Source of the DNA: Eleusine coracana subsp. coracana
Lineage: Eukaryota > Streptophyta > Magnoliopsida > Poales > Poaceae
DNA: 64,000 nucleotides
Assembly: GCA_032690845.1 (NCBI GenBank)
Contig: CM064428.1
Span: forward strand, 21,178,001-21,242,000
Direction of reading: 5' to 3'
In this document: positions 11,436 through 21,743 of the stretch, piece by piece
How the letters are laid out: each line of letters opens with the position of its first letter
How positions within the stretch are numbered: position 1 is the first letter of the stretch
Made by a program: the position numbers and the translations under genes
The notes under the pieces: model-generated
What the model was told of the DNA's origin: nothing
The model's database searches: none
Seen by the model: the letters and a program-made list of their open reading frames with translations, nothing else

Positions 11436-12480
11436 CTAAATCTTTTGTGTTCCCTTTCCTTCCAAAAATAAGTAAAGGTGACAGACCCACATGTCATAGG
11501 TCAAGCAGCGGATATTATCAACCTTTCTATTTTTTTTGTCAAAATTATTCATCAAACACCAGAGTCGATCTTGTGGTGTAGGAGGTGGGGGCGTCGGACT
11601 CGTAAGATCGATCATCTCAATTGATCGTGTGAGGAATGTAGTCGGCGCTCCCTCTACACCAATGCGTGGTCCATCCAAAGTGCTTGGAGTAGAGCTTGGA
11701 GTGACACTGGAGGTAGAGGTTGATGAAGCGCTTGATGAAGAGCTTGTTATAGGTCTTGATCCGAACGAGTTGTAGAAGCTGTTACAAGACAATCTTGTGG
11801 AAGGATCAAAGAAGTTTGAGCTCGAGGCTACTCCTTTCCCTTTGCTTGAAGATGCTTCATTGTTTGCCTTGAATGACTTCTTCCCCGTCAAGCTTGTGGT
11901 AATCTCCTCGTCCTTGAAGAGTAGCTCGATCACATCATCAATAGAAAGATTCTTGTCCGTGATGAGATCAAGAGTGATGTAGAGGAGCTTGTTGCTTGGG
12001 AGCAAGGTGAGGATCTTCTCAACTATCACAATCCTGGGAAGCACAAAAGTAGTTGTTCCAATCCTGTCCACAATACCTCGCAAGAGAATAAGATAGTCAA
12101 GTAAGTCCTTATTTTAATTAGCACGAAAAGCAAAGAGCTCCTCAACAAGTGAATCACTAACATGATCAATAAAAGGCTCACAATCATCATCAATCCTAGT
12201 CGCTAGTGGAGCAAGCAAGATCAAGAGACACATCATTATCATTCATCACAATAGGCACACTAGTAGAGCAACCTATCAAATCATCACTAGTAGGATCGAG
12301 GCACTCACTAGAACTACTCACATCCATACAATCATAATTATCATTATACACATCATCATCCATAAAGGTATTGGCAAAGTCCACGAGTGTGTCCATCAAC
12401 TCATCCGGAATCATGGAATTTAGGTAGCTTTTTAAGAGATCCTTCTATGAGCCATGACCCGGCCCCGAATGGGATGACAT
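11436..12480 (-). pseudogene. SL-3 gag fragment, copia UBN2-type
   Basis: Two open blocks on the minus strand (12414-12196 and 12083-11436) are separated by stops near 12190 and 12100. The second begins LRGIVDRIGTTTFVLP and contains VEKILTLLPSNKLLYITLDL and NLSIDDVIELLFKDEE. These match the pattern of copia gag UBN2 domains (Lys-Ile-Leu, short loop, Leu-Pro, then a helix ending in Glu). The C-terminal part is Ser/Thr/Pro-rich, without a zinc knuckle before the stop. The leader upstream continues, across the SL-2 and G1 insertions, to the primer site at 36026-36038, so this gag belongs to SL-3. It is not similar to the SL-2 gag although the LTRs are of the same family. Confidence 0.6.
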
Positions 12481-12498
12481 CCCAACTCAATATGGTCA

Positions 12499-12503
12499 CT
12501 ACT
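12499..12503. other. Target duplication CTACT (left copy)
   Basis: CTACT precedes the SL-2 LTR here; the same pentamer occurs at 23419-23423 between SL-2 and G1 and at 35991-35995 after G1. Confidence 0.88.
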
Positions 12504-14655
12504 TGTAAGCTTCATGACCATTGATGATTTGATCCCTGTGGTATGGATGTTTTGGTGATAGATGACAACTATGAAATTGTGGGCTAACATCTACACGAGT
12601 GTTGTCTATGTAGGAATCATCTCTTAACACTATAGCAAATCATATGGATGATGGTGTCCTTGGCGATGGATGACAATGACCGCAAGCATGAAGGCTTGTG
12701 AACTTGATGGAGTCCAAGGGTTGATGCAGTTGGATCAAAGCGGAGAACAAGCTATGGTGCAAGTGTTTGGTACACTTGAGTAGTTCTTAGGGCTTTGAGT
12801 CCATAGGAAAAACCGGACTATCAAGGGGGTCTAGGTCATTCTCTTAGGTCATGTTTAGTCGGTGATGTGCAAGGTTGCTCGGTGAAATCACAGGCACTAG
12901 GTGATAGTTGAGAAGCCAAGGAGCTGTTCGGAGAAGCCGGGAAACCAAGTTAAATGAGGACGACGAGTTTCATCTTCTGGACATAGAGACCGGACAGATG
13001 GGGGTCAGTGGAGACCGGATTGTACGGTCACTATGTGGAGTTGTCCGGGACTTAGCGCGAAGAAGCAGGAGTCTGTTAACAGGTAAGTCTGTACAGACCG
13101 GGCGGTCCGGTCTACTGATCGGACGGTCCGATCAGTACAGGTGCTTTGACGGCAGAAGAGGTGCATTTCACGGAGGCTCCTGGACTGGAGAGAGAAAGTG
13201 GACCAATCACACGTGGAAGGGGTGGGCAATTAGCTAGAGCAGCAGGTGCTGTAGCGAAACTGATTGCAAAAGAGGGTAAATTGGCCACTTTAAGATTACC
13301 ATCTGGGGAGGTCCGTTTGTTATCCCAAAACTTCTTAGCAACAGTCGGACAAGTGGGTAATGTTGGGGTGAACCAAAAAAGTTTGGGTAGAGCCGGATCT
13401 AAGTGTTGGCTAGGTAAACGCCCCGTAGTAAGAGGGGTAGTTATGAACCCTGTGGACCACCCCCATGGGGGCGGTGAAGGGAAAGCCCCCATTGGTAGAA
13501 AAAAAACCCACAACTCCTTGGGGTTATCCTGCGCTTGGAAGAAGAACTAGGAAAAGGAAAAAAATATAGTGATAGTTTTATTCTTCGTCGCCGTAAGTAA
13601 ATACGTAACTAGGAATATGGAAAATTGCATTGCAAAAATGCGATGGGCGAACGACGGGAATCGGTCTGGTCCAGTGACCAGACAGTCCGGTCACGACAGG
13701 AGGAAGTAGCGGACAGAGAGCAACGGCTCTAGAGGAGCCGTCCGGTGGAGACCGGACTATCCGGTCTGGATAGTAACCGGACTGTCCAGTCAGTACGTCT
13801 AGAGAGGCTGTTTCATGGAGCAACGGCTAGTTTGAGGTTAGGAGCCTATATAACTTCGTTGCTGGGGTCTTTATGACCTCTCTTGGCCAGCAGAATACCT
13901 GAGAGCATTTGGTAAGGTCCAAGAGGAAAAGAGGAGAGCATTAGAAGAGGATATTGGATATCTTGAGAGTGCTAGTGAGAGTAACAAGGAGCTACCTTGC
14001 ACATCTAAGGCTAGGGTGTCCTTGAGGGTGTGATCTAGGTTGTTACTCTTGGTCTATGGTGAGATCTAGACCGGTTAGGTGTCGATGATCGAGCCTATCG
14101 TGATTAGTTGTGAAGGCCGTCACAAGTTTATACACGGTTTAAGCCTGCCGTTAAAATGGGCATTAATAGTGAGTGCCCGTGCCGGCTTGGGGAGTATGGC
14201 AAGTTCTCGAGGGAGGTGAGCTTGTGCTTTGTGCAGCGGTGATGCACACCGTGTCTTCACTCGAGGAGTGATTACGGGCTCGTGGGCGAGAACTCCACTT
14301 GGTGGCGGGAGGGACCGGGACTCCAGCGGGAGTGGTCCAAGGAGGAGTAGGGGAAGGCGCCATCCTTCCGAGACCTCGGGAAAAAGTCATGAGCTTTCCT
14401 TGACCCTCTCTTTACTATTCCACAATTGTGTGCTCTAGTGATAGGGTAACTTGTGGCTCGCATAGGCTAGTGCGAATAGCTTCCGTGCATTGCTTTGCAT
14501 CATGAACAGTAGCATGTGTAGGGTCTTGGCCTACTAGAATTGTTTAGGTTGCAACAATTCATTAGGTTTGAGAAGCGTGAAACTAAAGTTTTTGGATTCG
14601 TAGTCGGCTACCGATTCACCCCCCCCCCCCTCTCGGTAGGCCTTCAGTCCTTATA
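12504..14655 (+). repeat. 5' LTR of SL-2 (2152 bp, includes plastid insert)
   Basis: Starts TGTAAG and ends CTTATA (one C-to-T change from CTTACA). About 477 bp longer than the 3' LTR, nearly all explained by the plastid segment at 13205-13661. It carries the gaccggacNgtccggtc motif array at about 12985-13125 and 13664-13790. Confidence 0.88.
13205..13661 (+). other. rpl2: Nuclear plastid DNA insert: rpl2 3' exon plus end of trnH-GUG
   Basis: The segment reads as the C-terminal part of plastid ribosomal protein L2: TRGRGGQLARAAGAVAKLI, then NPVDHPHGGGEGKAPIGRK and the basic tail, with the stop at 13598-13600. It is followed by the usual short spacer and by gggcgaacgacgggaat, the complement of the 3' end of trnH-GUG. 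It lies inside the SL-2 5' LTR; the 3' LTR lacks it. Flanks are LTR sequence gtggacc on the left and cggtctggtccagtgacc on the right, with a few LTR bases lost. Two A runs (13499-13506 and 13558-13564) appear one base longer than the coding frame needs, so the L2 frame is broken twice. It is not expected to function. Confidence 0.92.
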
Positions 14656-14657
14656 AT

Positions 14658-14669
14658 TGGTATCAGAGC
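14658..14669 (+). other. Primer-binding site of SL-2 (tRNA-iMet type)
   Basis: TGGTATCAGAGC, two bases after the LTR end, is complementary to the 3' end of plant initiator tRNA-Met, the standard primer of Ty1/copia elements. Confidence 0.93.
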
Positions 14670-14707
14670 CAAGTGCTCAATTTGAGGCTTCACCACCTTG
14701 AGTACGA

Positions 14708-16726
14708 ATGCTGGGAAAGGTGGGGAGTGTGCCCATATTTGATGGGGAGGACTACGCATATTGGAAGGCTCGTATGCAAGCCTACCTTGAGTCCCTTGAT
14801 CCGGAGATATGGATGGTGACCTATAAGTTCGATGCGAATGCTAACCTTCTTCAGCCTGACTTTGTTAAGAACAACGCTAAGGCCAAGAATGCTTTGTTTT
14901 CATGCATTTCCAAGGATGTGTTTGCTAGATTGGATGCTAGTTCAATAGCACACGGTATCTAGACTGAGATTCAAAGTATCCACGAGGGTACTAGTGATGT
15001 CAAAGAGGAAAGATACTATGTGCTGAAGAACAAGTATGATAACTTTGCTAGATTACCACATGAGAGAGCTAATGTTGTTTATTCTCATTTTCATGTTCTA
15101 GTGGAGGAGATCAATACACTTGGGGATGATTTCAAGCTTAAGCCCATGGAAGTCATCAGAAAATTCTTGAGGCTTTTCAAAGACCCCAAGTATGAGTCCA
15201 TCATCGCATACACCTTGCAGAGTGACCTCAAGACCAAGACCATGAAGGATGTGCTTGGCAAGATCACCGCCTTCGAGATCTACTAGCTAGGGATGGATGA
15301 TCCTCAACCATTCAATCTTGCTCTACAAGCTGATAAGCAAGAATCAAGCAAGAGCAAGAAAGGCAAGAAGAAGGCTGACACCGATGATGAAGAAGAAGAT
15401 GATGATGAGGGTGACTTGACCGAGGACTTGGCCCTTCTCATGAAGAAGATGAAGACATTCAAAAACAAGTTTGCTTCCAAGTCCCGGTGCAAATGCTACA
15501 ATTGTGGGTCAAAGAATCACTTTGATCGTGAGTGCCCAAAGCCCAAGAAAGAAGCATTCAAGTCACAAGATTCAAGTGAAGAAAAAGAAGAAGACCCCAA
15601 AGCCAAGCAAAAGAAGAAGGGAGTCTTCAACAAAGACAAGTCCAAGGGTAAAGGCAAAGCCCAAGACTACAAGAAGAAGTTCTCTCGCAAGGCCCTTGTA
15701 GGGGAGTAGACAAGCGACAACTCAAGTGATGAGTCCACCTCCTCAAGTGATGAAGAAGTGGCCGGCCTAGCCATGATCAAGACCACATCACCACATGCTC
15801 TCCTTCCTCCTCCCACATGCCTCATGGCTTCAAGCCAACATGGAGAGAGTGAGGATGAGAGTAGTGATGACAGCGATGATGAGGAGCGCACTTGTGCCGA
15901 GTTGTGGAGTATGCTTGAGCAAGCCCGTGACATCACCGTCAAGATATCCAAAATGTTGGATGTGGTAAGAAAAGAGTGTAAGTTGGTTAAGGACTGTGTT
16001 GGTGAGCTTGAGAGTGAGCTCTAGGACCTTGTCACATCTCATGATGCCCTAAATAAGAGTTATAACAAACTCAAGGGTGATCATGTAGAGCTTCATGAGA
16101 AGTACAAGGCTCTTGAGATTACTTTTGAGGCCATTAATGTTGAGGACCTTGCCTCTCCCTCCTCTAGTTCTTCAAAGAGCGATGCTTCTACTATGTGTGA
16201 TGAACTAACCACCTTGGTTGAGGTTTCTTCTCTTGAGCCATTTGTTTTGAAGGAATATCACAAGCTCAAGGAAGAGAGGAAGATGGTGATGGATGGCTTT
16301 GAGAGGCTCACACGTGGTAGAGCCATTCACAAGGAGATTCTTGGAAGAGACCTTGTGAACAACGTCTCCCACCGGGGACTTGGCTCATATTCCACCGCTA
16401 TCGACATCATCGGGACGAGTGATTCCATTCCCGAATGGATCAAACCTCTACTTGCTGACGACTACTATTGAGAGAGGTGTTGCAAGGATGGCCACACCAC
16501 CAAGGATTGTCCTAGGGTGAGAAGTTCCATTGCTTTACCTAATGCTAACTTATTCCATGAGAACACCCACTTCAAGCTTTTTAGGAACAAGGATGGCAAG
16601 GTGAAAGCCAAGGCTTTGGGACCACCAAACAAGAGACGAAAGGTCAGGAGCATATGGGTGCCTAAGTGCATTGTTGATCTTGAGAGATCGGCTACGTATA
16701 AGTGGGTGCCCAAGAACAAGACCTAG
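14708..16726 (+). pseudogene. SL-2 gag-like ORF with two zinc knuckles, in-frame stops
   Basis: One continuous frame from ATG 14708 to TAG 16724-16726 is interrupted by stops at 14960 (TAG), 15284 (TAG), 15707 (TAG), 16022 (TAG) and 16469 (TGA), with no frameshift. The N-terminal part (FDGEDYAYWKARMQAYLES) is the usual start of a copia gag domain; the region around 15020-15286 (KNKYDNFARLPHERA) is the UBN2-like part. An acidic/Lys-rich stretch follows. A CX2CX4HX4C zinc knuckle (CYNCGSKNHFDREC) lies at about 15496-15537. A second knuckle (ER-CCKDGHTTKDC) lies at about 16469-16510, its first Cys replaced by the TGA. The frame then ends KWVPKNKT and does not continue into protease. Gag would form the particle and bind RNA. 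Confidence 0.82.
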
Positions 16727-18736
16727 ATGTTGGTGGTGGTGGATCGAGCGCATTCATGATGATCATGTGAAGTCCACCACAAGTGACATGGACCTCAACG
16801 ACCTATCTACTCATGCGGGAGGTAACCGTGTTTGTTTTTGTTTTTGGTAGTTGTAGTGTATTTTTCTTTCTCTTGCATTGCATGGTAATTAGGACTCCTT
16901 TGTGACTAGTATGTTTTGCATCCATGCATGTGTAAATAATTAAAAGAAAAACACATAAAAATTAGCCAATGTCTAACCCTCTCAAGATAGCTATAAGCAA
17001 GAGGGAGTGCTTGAGATGGTGGTTTGGCTTCTCTCAAGGCAAGGGTATGGCTTATAGTGAGTAAGCTTGAGAGGGGTTCAAACTTGACATTGTTAGGTTT
17101 CCTTTGTGTCTTGATTAATAGTGCTTGCATCACATGGCATGTTTACCTTCATTGCATATGTAAAATGCTTGTTGCATGCATCATATAGGAAACACAAAGG
17201 AGGCTTGTCACATTTGGAGATATTTGTGCCTCATGCTCTATATGAGATTACATCTCCGTAAGTGTGACCAAAGGAAAGGATTGTGCTTCATGCCCATTGA
17301 GCAAGCTCTTATGAACTCCGAGGTTAAATCTACTCGCGCGGTTCATGGACTAAGGCTCATACATATCCTTTTGGTTCTTTATTGCCTTGGTTCTGATTTG
17401 CTCGATCTTTCATTTGGCATTTATGAAAACTATGAGGCCATAGTGTGCCACTATTTGAAAAAGAGTGCTTGAGAGCTCCCTCTATATTCCAAGTGCGGTG
17501 TTTCTTTGTGTATTTAGCGAGGGCACTTAGAAAATGGAGAAATTTTTTGACTCAGCATTTTCCTGGTAGTGACCGTACAGTCCGGTCAGTGCCCTCGGGC
17601 ACAGTGTTCTAGAGAGTCTGGTCGTAGAGTCCGGATAGTACGGTCCTAGTGACCGGACCGTCCGGTCTGTATGGTTCGCCAGCAGACCCAAAGCAGACCA
17701 AATAGACCGGTCCAGAGACCGTACTGTCCGATCACTTGGGTTGATCGAGCGGTATGCTTTCCGATCTGATCCGTTGATCTTTTCTTGATGGATCTCGGCC
17801 GTCCATTCGGGAATTGACCTAGGTCAAAATCGGTCAGAACCGATTTGGCTTCATCCCCGTTCGTTCTTCCGACGCTGAGAACACATCCAAGACTCCGCCA
17901 CCGACCTCGCCGCCTCGCCTCCACCATCGACCAGCCAAGCCGTCGCAGGCCGTAGTGCCGCCTCAGCCGTCGGTGAACTCCCGTAGCTGCACCTACTCGC
18001 CCCGCATGCCGCAGCACTCTCTCGTGCACGCCCTGCTCCCGCGCGCAAGTGCCGCTGCCTCTACTCATGCAAGCACTGCCGCCTCCACTCGCGCGAGCCA
18101 CCGCCACCGTGCAGCACCTCCCACGTCGTCGCCCTCACTCCCTTGCGCGCCTAGGCAGCCCAAGAGCCGAGCTCCACCCATCTTAGGGTAAGGTTTGCCC
18201 TTCTCTCCATTACCGGCATCAAAAAGCTTCAAGTTTTGAGCTTTCTCGGTGATCGGAGCAAGCCCAAGGTGTTCCTTGTTCTCGGCACATCGACTTTCCT
18301 CCCGGGGTATTGCTACTATTCTCTCATTCATCAAATTATACCTCAATTTGAGTAGTTAGCTTTAATTGATGCAATTGAATTAACTACTCATGATTAGTTG
18401 CATTAATTAGCTAATTGACTCAACCTAGGATGCAATTGAATTCCTGCTTATCTATTAATTGCATGTCTAGGGTTTGCCTCCTGTCTAGTCTACAGTTAGA
18501 ATTAATTTCCATTATTTTGACTGTACACTAGATGACTCGCACCAGCCACATATAGTCGATGATCACTGTTGTTATTTTGCTTAATTGTCTAGTGATCATG
18601 TCCTTCATTCAGTGCTAGGATTTCTATTGCGCATTCTTTCCTAGCGGTGCTTTGCTTGTAGATGTATTAGGACTCTATGCTTATTCCATCTACACCTATG
18701 TGCGTGCAGTGACAGCAGTACAGTCAACAGGTAGAC
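16727..18736 (+). other. Gene-free interior of SL-2 where pol would be expected
   Basis: I see no conserved pol motif on either strand. At 17565-17730 there are LTR-like near-palindromes (gaccgtacagtccggtc, gaccggaccgtccggtc, ccgtactgtccgatc). 17870-18180 is GC-rich and low in complexity, with spurious open frames. 18350-18540 has repeated aatt/gcaattgaatt phrases. 18737 starts the next ORF. Confidence 0.6.
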
Positions 18737-21112
18737 ATGGCATGGTCAGGACAGGATAAGGGCAAAGTGAAGATGCCTGAGAAGCCTAAGAGCAAGAAGA
18801 GACCGAGACTGGACCCAGAGTCAGAGAGAGCCTGGAGGTTGGCTCAGCACTTGGACGCCATGGAGCAGTCACGCAGGACACCTGGCTCCCGTCTGAGGAT
18901 CAGCCAGCCAGCTGAGGACCAGGGCTTGAGGAGGAGCACCAGGCATAGGACTGCACCTCTAGCAGTTAGAGTTGTGTCACCGCCGTGGATGCAGCGTACT
19001 CCGGTTTCCCGTCAGGGGAGATCGTCGAGAACTATGGATCAGGGATCCTCCAGGCAACAGGAGGAGGAGTTCGAGGAGGAGGAGACTGGAGAAGAGACCT
19101 CAGAGTGAGAGTCTGAGGAGCTGGTTGAGGAGGAAGAGTCAGAGGAGGAGGCAGAGCAGACTGTTCCCTAGAGGACAGCTCACCGAGCAGGAGACCCGAG
19201 GTGCACCTGTGAGGTGTGCATGAGGAGGCTATAGAGGCTTGTACAGGCAGTCGGAGAGCCAGATATCCTTAAGGTTCCTCCTAAGGACCTTAAGGCGCTT
19301 TGCTTGGTACCCTTCGAGTAGTGGGTCCCAGTTCCTAGAGACCCCACTGCTGGGGAGAAGTACTGGACTGACCTCTAGAGGAGGATTGGTGAGGGTCTGA
19401 GACGTTACCTTGGCCTGAGAGGCAAGGACAGACTCTTCGTGCCGCAGCGGTACACGACGTATGAGGCCATGAGGATGGCCACCGGCACAGAGATGGAGCA
19501 GTACTTCACGTACTTGCCAGGGCTAGCAGAGCTAGTTACTGCTCCACACAGGTTCAGAGAGGACGTGGTGCTAGAGTTCTACGCCACACTGTGGGTTACC
19601 AGAGATCTCTCAGAGTCCTGATTCTTGTTCAGAGGGCAACCACAGCGTTTGACTAGACAGGATCTGATCCATAACCTAGGACTTCTTTAGTCAGACTTCT
19701 TACTATAAAGGAGTGCCTATGGTACACTTGCACCACCCCGCCGACCTCAGGGAGGGAAGATGCCGATAGACGAGATGGTGTCAATTGCCTTTCCACCACC
19801 TCACACACCAGGCTTTGATAGAAGCCCTGCGAGACTCACTGCAGAGGCTAAGGTGGTGAGAGCGATAGTCACCAGGCCTATCATCCCTAGGTCAGGGTAC
19901 AGAGAGGAGTTCACACTTCTCCATCAGTGGGCTATAGCAGCTATTCTAAGGAGGCAACCGTTTGACTTGGCAGACCTTCTGATTGGAGATATGGAGGTGA
20001 TCACTGAGAGGGTTAGAGGACGTCACTTGGTCTATGGGCCCTGCATTTGCTATCTCTTGAGGAGGATGGGCCTACTGACGGAGGAGCAGTATGACGCTTT
20101 CCTTGAGGTGACCACCAGCTACTCACCTAGAGTCCCTAGGGGATCCCAGTCTACCTCCAGCCAGCACACAGGAGAGGAGGAGCAGGAGTCACCGGTACTA
20201 CACGAGCAGGCAACTCAGCCAGAGACGGTGATTCCTGAGTCAGCCAGTACAGGAGCGCCTCCCCAGCCGACAGGTTTGCAGTCTAAGGACACTATCATAG
20301 TGACAGCACTTGCAGGACGGTTGGGTGAGTTTATACAGAGTGTGTCAGAGGACAGACATCAGATGATGGAGCTGATCAGAGGACAGGCAGAGCTTCAGCG
20401 TCAGCAGATGGCCCTTGTCTCCGCTCTAGTGACTCAGATGACAGAGCTTACTCAGAGGCAGGTCGGTCATCAGCCAGGACCTTCAGTGATTCCCCAGTTG
20501 CAACAGCTACAGACTCAGCCAGGACCCTTCACTACACTGATGATAACACAGTCCAGCGGACTGTCACTCTGAGGGGTCTTACCGACAGGGGGAGCAGGAC
20601 AGACTTTCTCTTCAGCATAGCTCTCTCCCGTGTCAGCCTTCTCTGTGTTTGCGTTGTTTGTCTCACCCTCACACTCTTCTAGCTCGCAGATAGCAGGATC
20701 CACCAGTTCCCAGCACGTATCGGTTAGGAGTCTGTTCTTAGACATAGTCCACACTACTAGTGCAGACTCCCAGACCGCCCCAGAGACAGCTACAGCTTTA
20801 GCTCCACCTCTTACTACCATAGTTTCCACTCTTACTACTCAGGCAGCAGAGGATCTTGTCCGTAGAGGTTTCTCTCAGTAGGATGTGGCAGATCTCATAC
20901 TACTCCAGACTTCAGCTCAGGAGACTGCCACAATCACTACAATAGCACAAGACAGCGGGTCTGAGTCGCCTATAGACCTTGGTTTCTTTGAGCAGCTGGA
21001 TGCTCAGGCGGCACAGGCTCAGGGAGCACAGCAGGATCCACCTCAGGAGCAGCCAGGAGCAGAGCCCACAGAGGACGTCGCTGCACCACCTCCTTCGACC
21101 ACGAGCGCTTAG
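18737..21112 (+). pseudogene. SL-2 extra ORF (791 codons), coiled-coil and Gln-rich, in-frame stops
   Basis: One frame from ATG 18737 to TAG 21110-21112, without a frameshift, holds about eleven in-frame stops (among them 19106 TGA, 19232 TAG, 20570 TGA, 20618 TAG, 20879 TAG). The N-terminal part is basic then acidic (KPKSKKRPRLDP; EEEFEEEETGEE). The centre carries YFTYLPGLAELVTAP and RQPFDLADLLIGDMEVITER. The C-terminal third has QAELQRQQMALVSALVTQM, a likely coiled coil, and a Gln/Ala/Pro-rich tail ending PPPSTTSA. The homologue in SL-1 is 4088-5994. The place, between the pol position and the 3' LTR, is that of the extra ORF of SIRE-type elements. The longest open part is 19760-20572 (270 codons). 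No membrane segment or enzyme motif is visible. Confidence 0.78.
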
Positions 21113-21743
21113 ATGTTCATCCTTCCCCGCCTTGTTGGCCTTTTGGTGCTTGTTGCCAAAGGGGGAGAAGATACTAGGTCTAGGGGGAGTGGGAGTGTGA
21201 TCTTGCTGCGATCAAGAGTAGCTTGTATCTAGGGGGAGCTACGAGGTTTTTGAGAGATAGACCATTTCGATCTTATTTTGAGGTGTTATTCGTTGTTTGT
21301 GGATTATGATAAGTCATGTTTTTCATTCGCTTGTGTTTGACTCATTTTAATCTCACTTGGTTTATTTCCTTTTCATATGCAGTGCTTGTATTTATTGATT
21401 ATCTTGTATGCATGTGTATGATATCATGATGATGGATGCTTGTTCTTAATTCTTATGCATTTTCATGCTAACTTGTTGCATCTCATCATTTATGCTTTGC
21501 ATTACATGTCATTATGCTTTCATTCAATATATTGCCATGTCATGCATGCATGTTTCATCTAGAGTATGCTCTTCTCTCTTTTCCTTATATCTCTAGATGT
21601 TACTTGATTGAGCAGGACCTTATGCATTTCTCTCTTATGTTGTCTTGGTTCCTCTCGATCTTTGTGTAGCTTGTTTTAGCCCGGTTATTCCTTAAAGTTT
21701 ATTTTAAGTAGTGGTTGTCATCAATCACTAAAAAGGGGGAGAT
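21113..21743 (+). other. SL-2 3' non-coding region and polypurine tract
   Basis: No gene. It is colinear with 5995-6624 of SL-1. The tract AAAAGGGGGAGAT at 21731-21743 directly precedes the LTR. Confidence 0.8.

Noticed and set aside
13146..13550. A 134-codon open frame that looks like a ribosomal protein gene
   Set aside because: It is the plastid rpl2 insert read through an LTR, frame-broken in A runs, with no promoter or start of its own. It is annotated as plastid DNA.
13640..13661. A tRNA gene (trnH-GUG)
   Set aside because: Only about 17 bases of the 3' end are present; no cloverleaf is possible.
17851..18191. GC-rich open frames on both strands inside SL-2
   Set aside because: Low-complexity Ala/Arg/Ser runs in several frames at once; typical of GC-rich DNA, with no domain.
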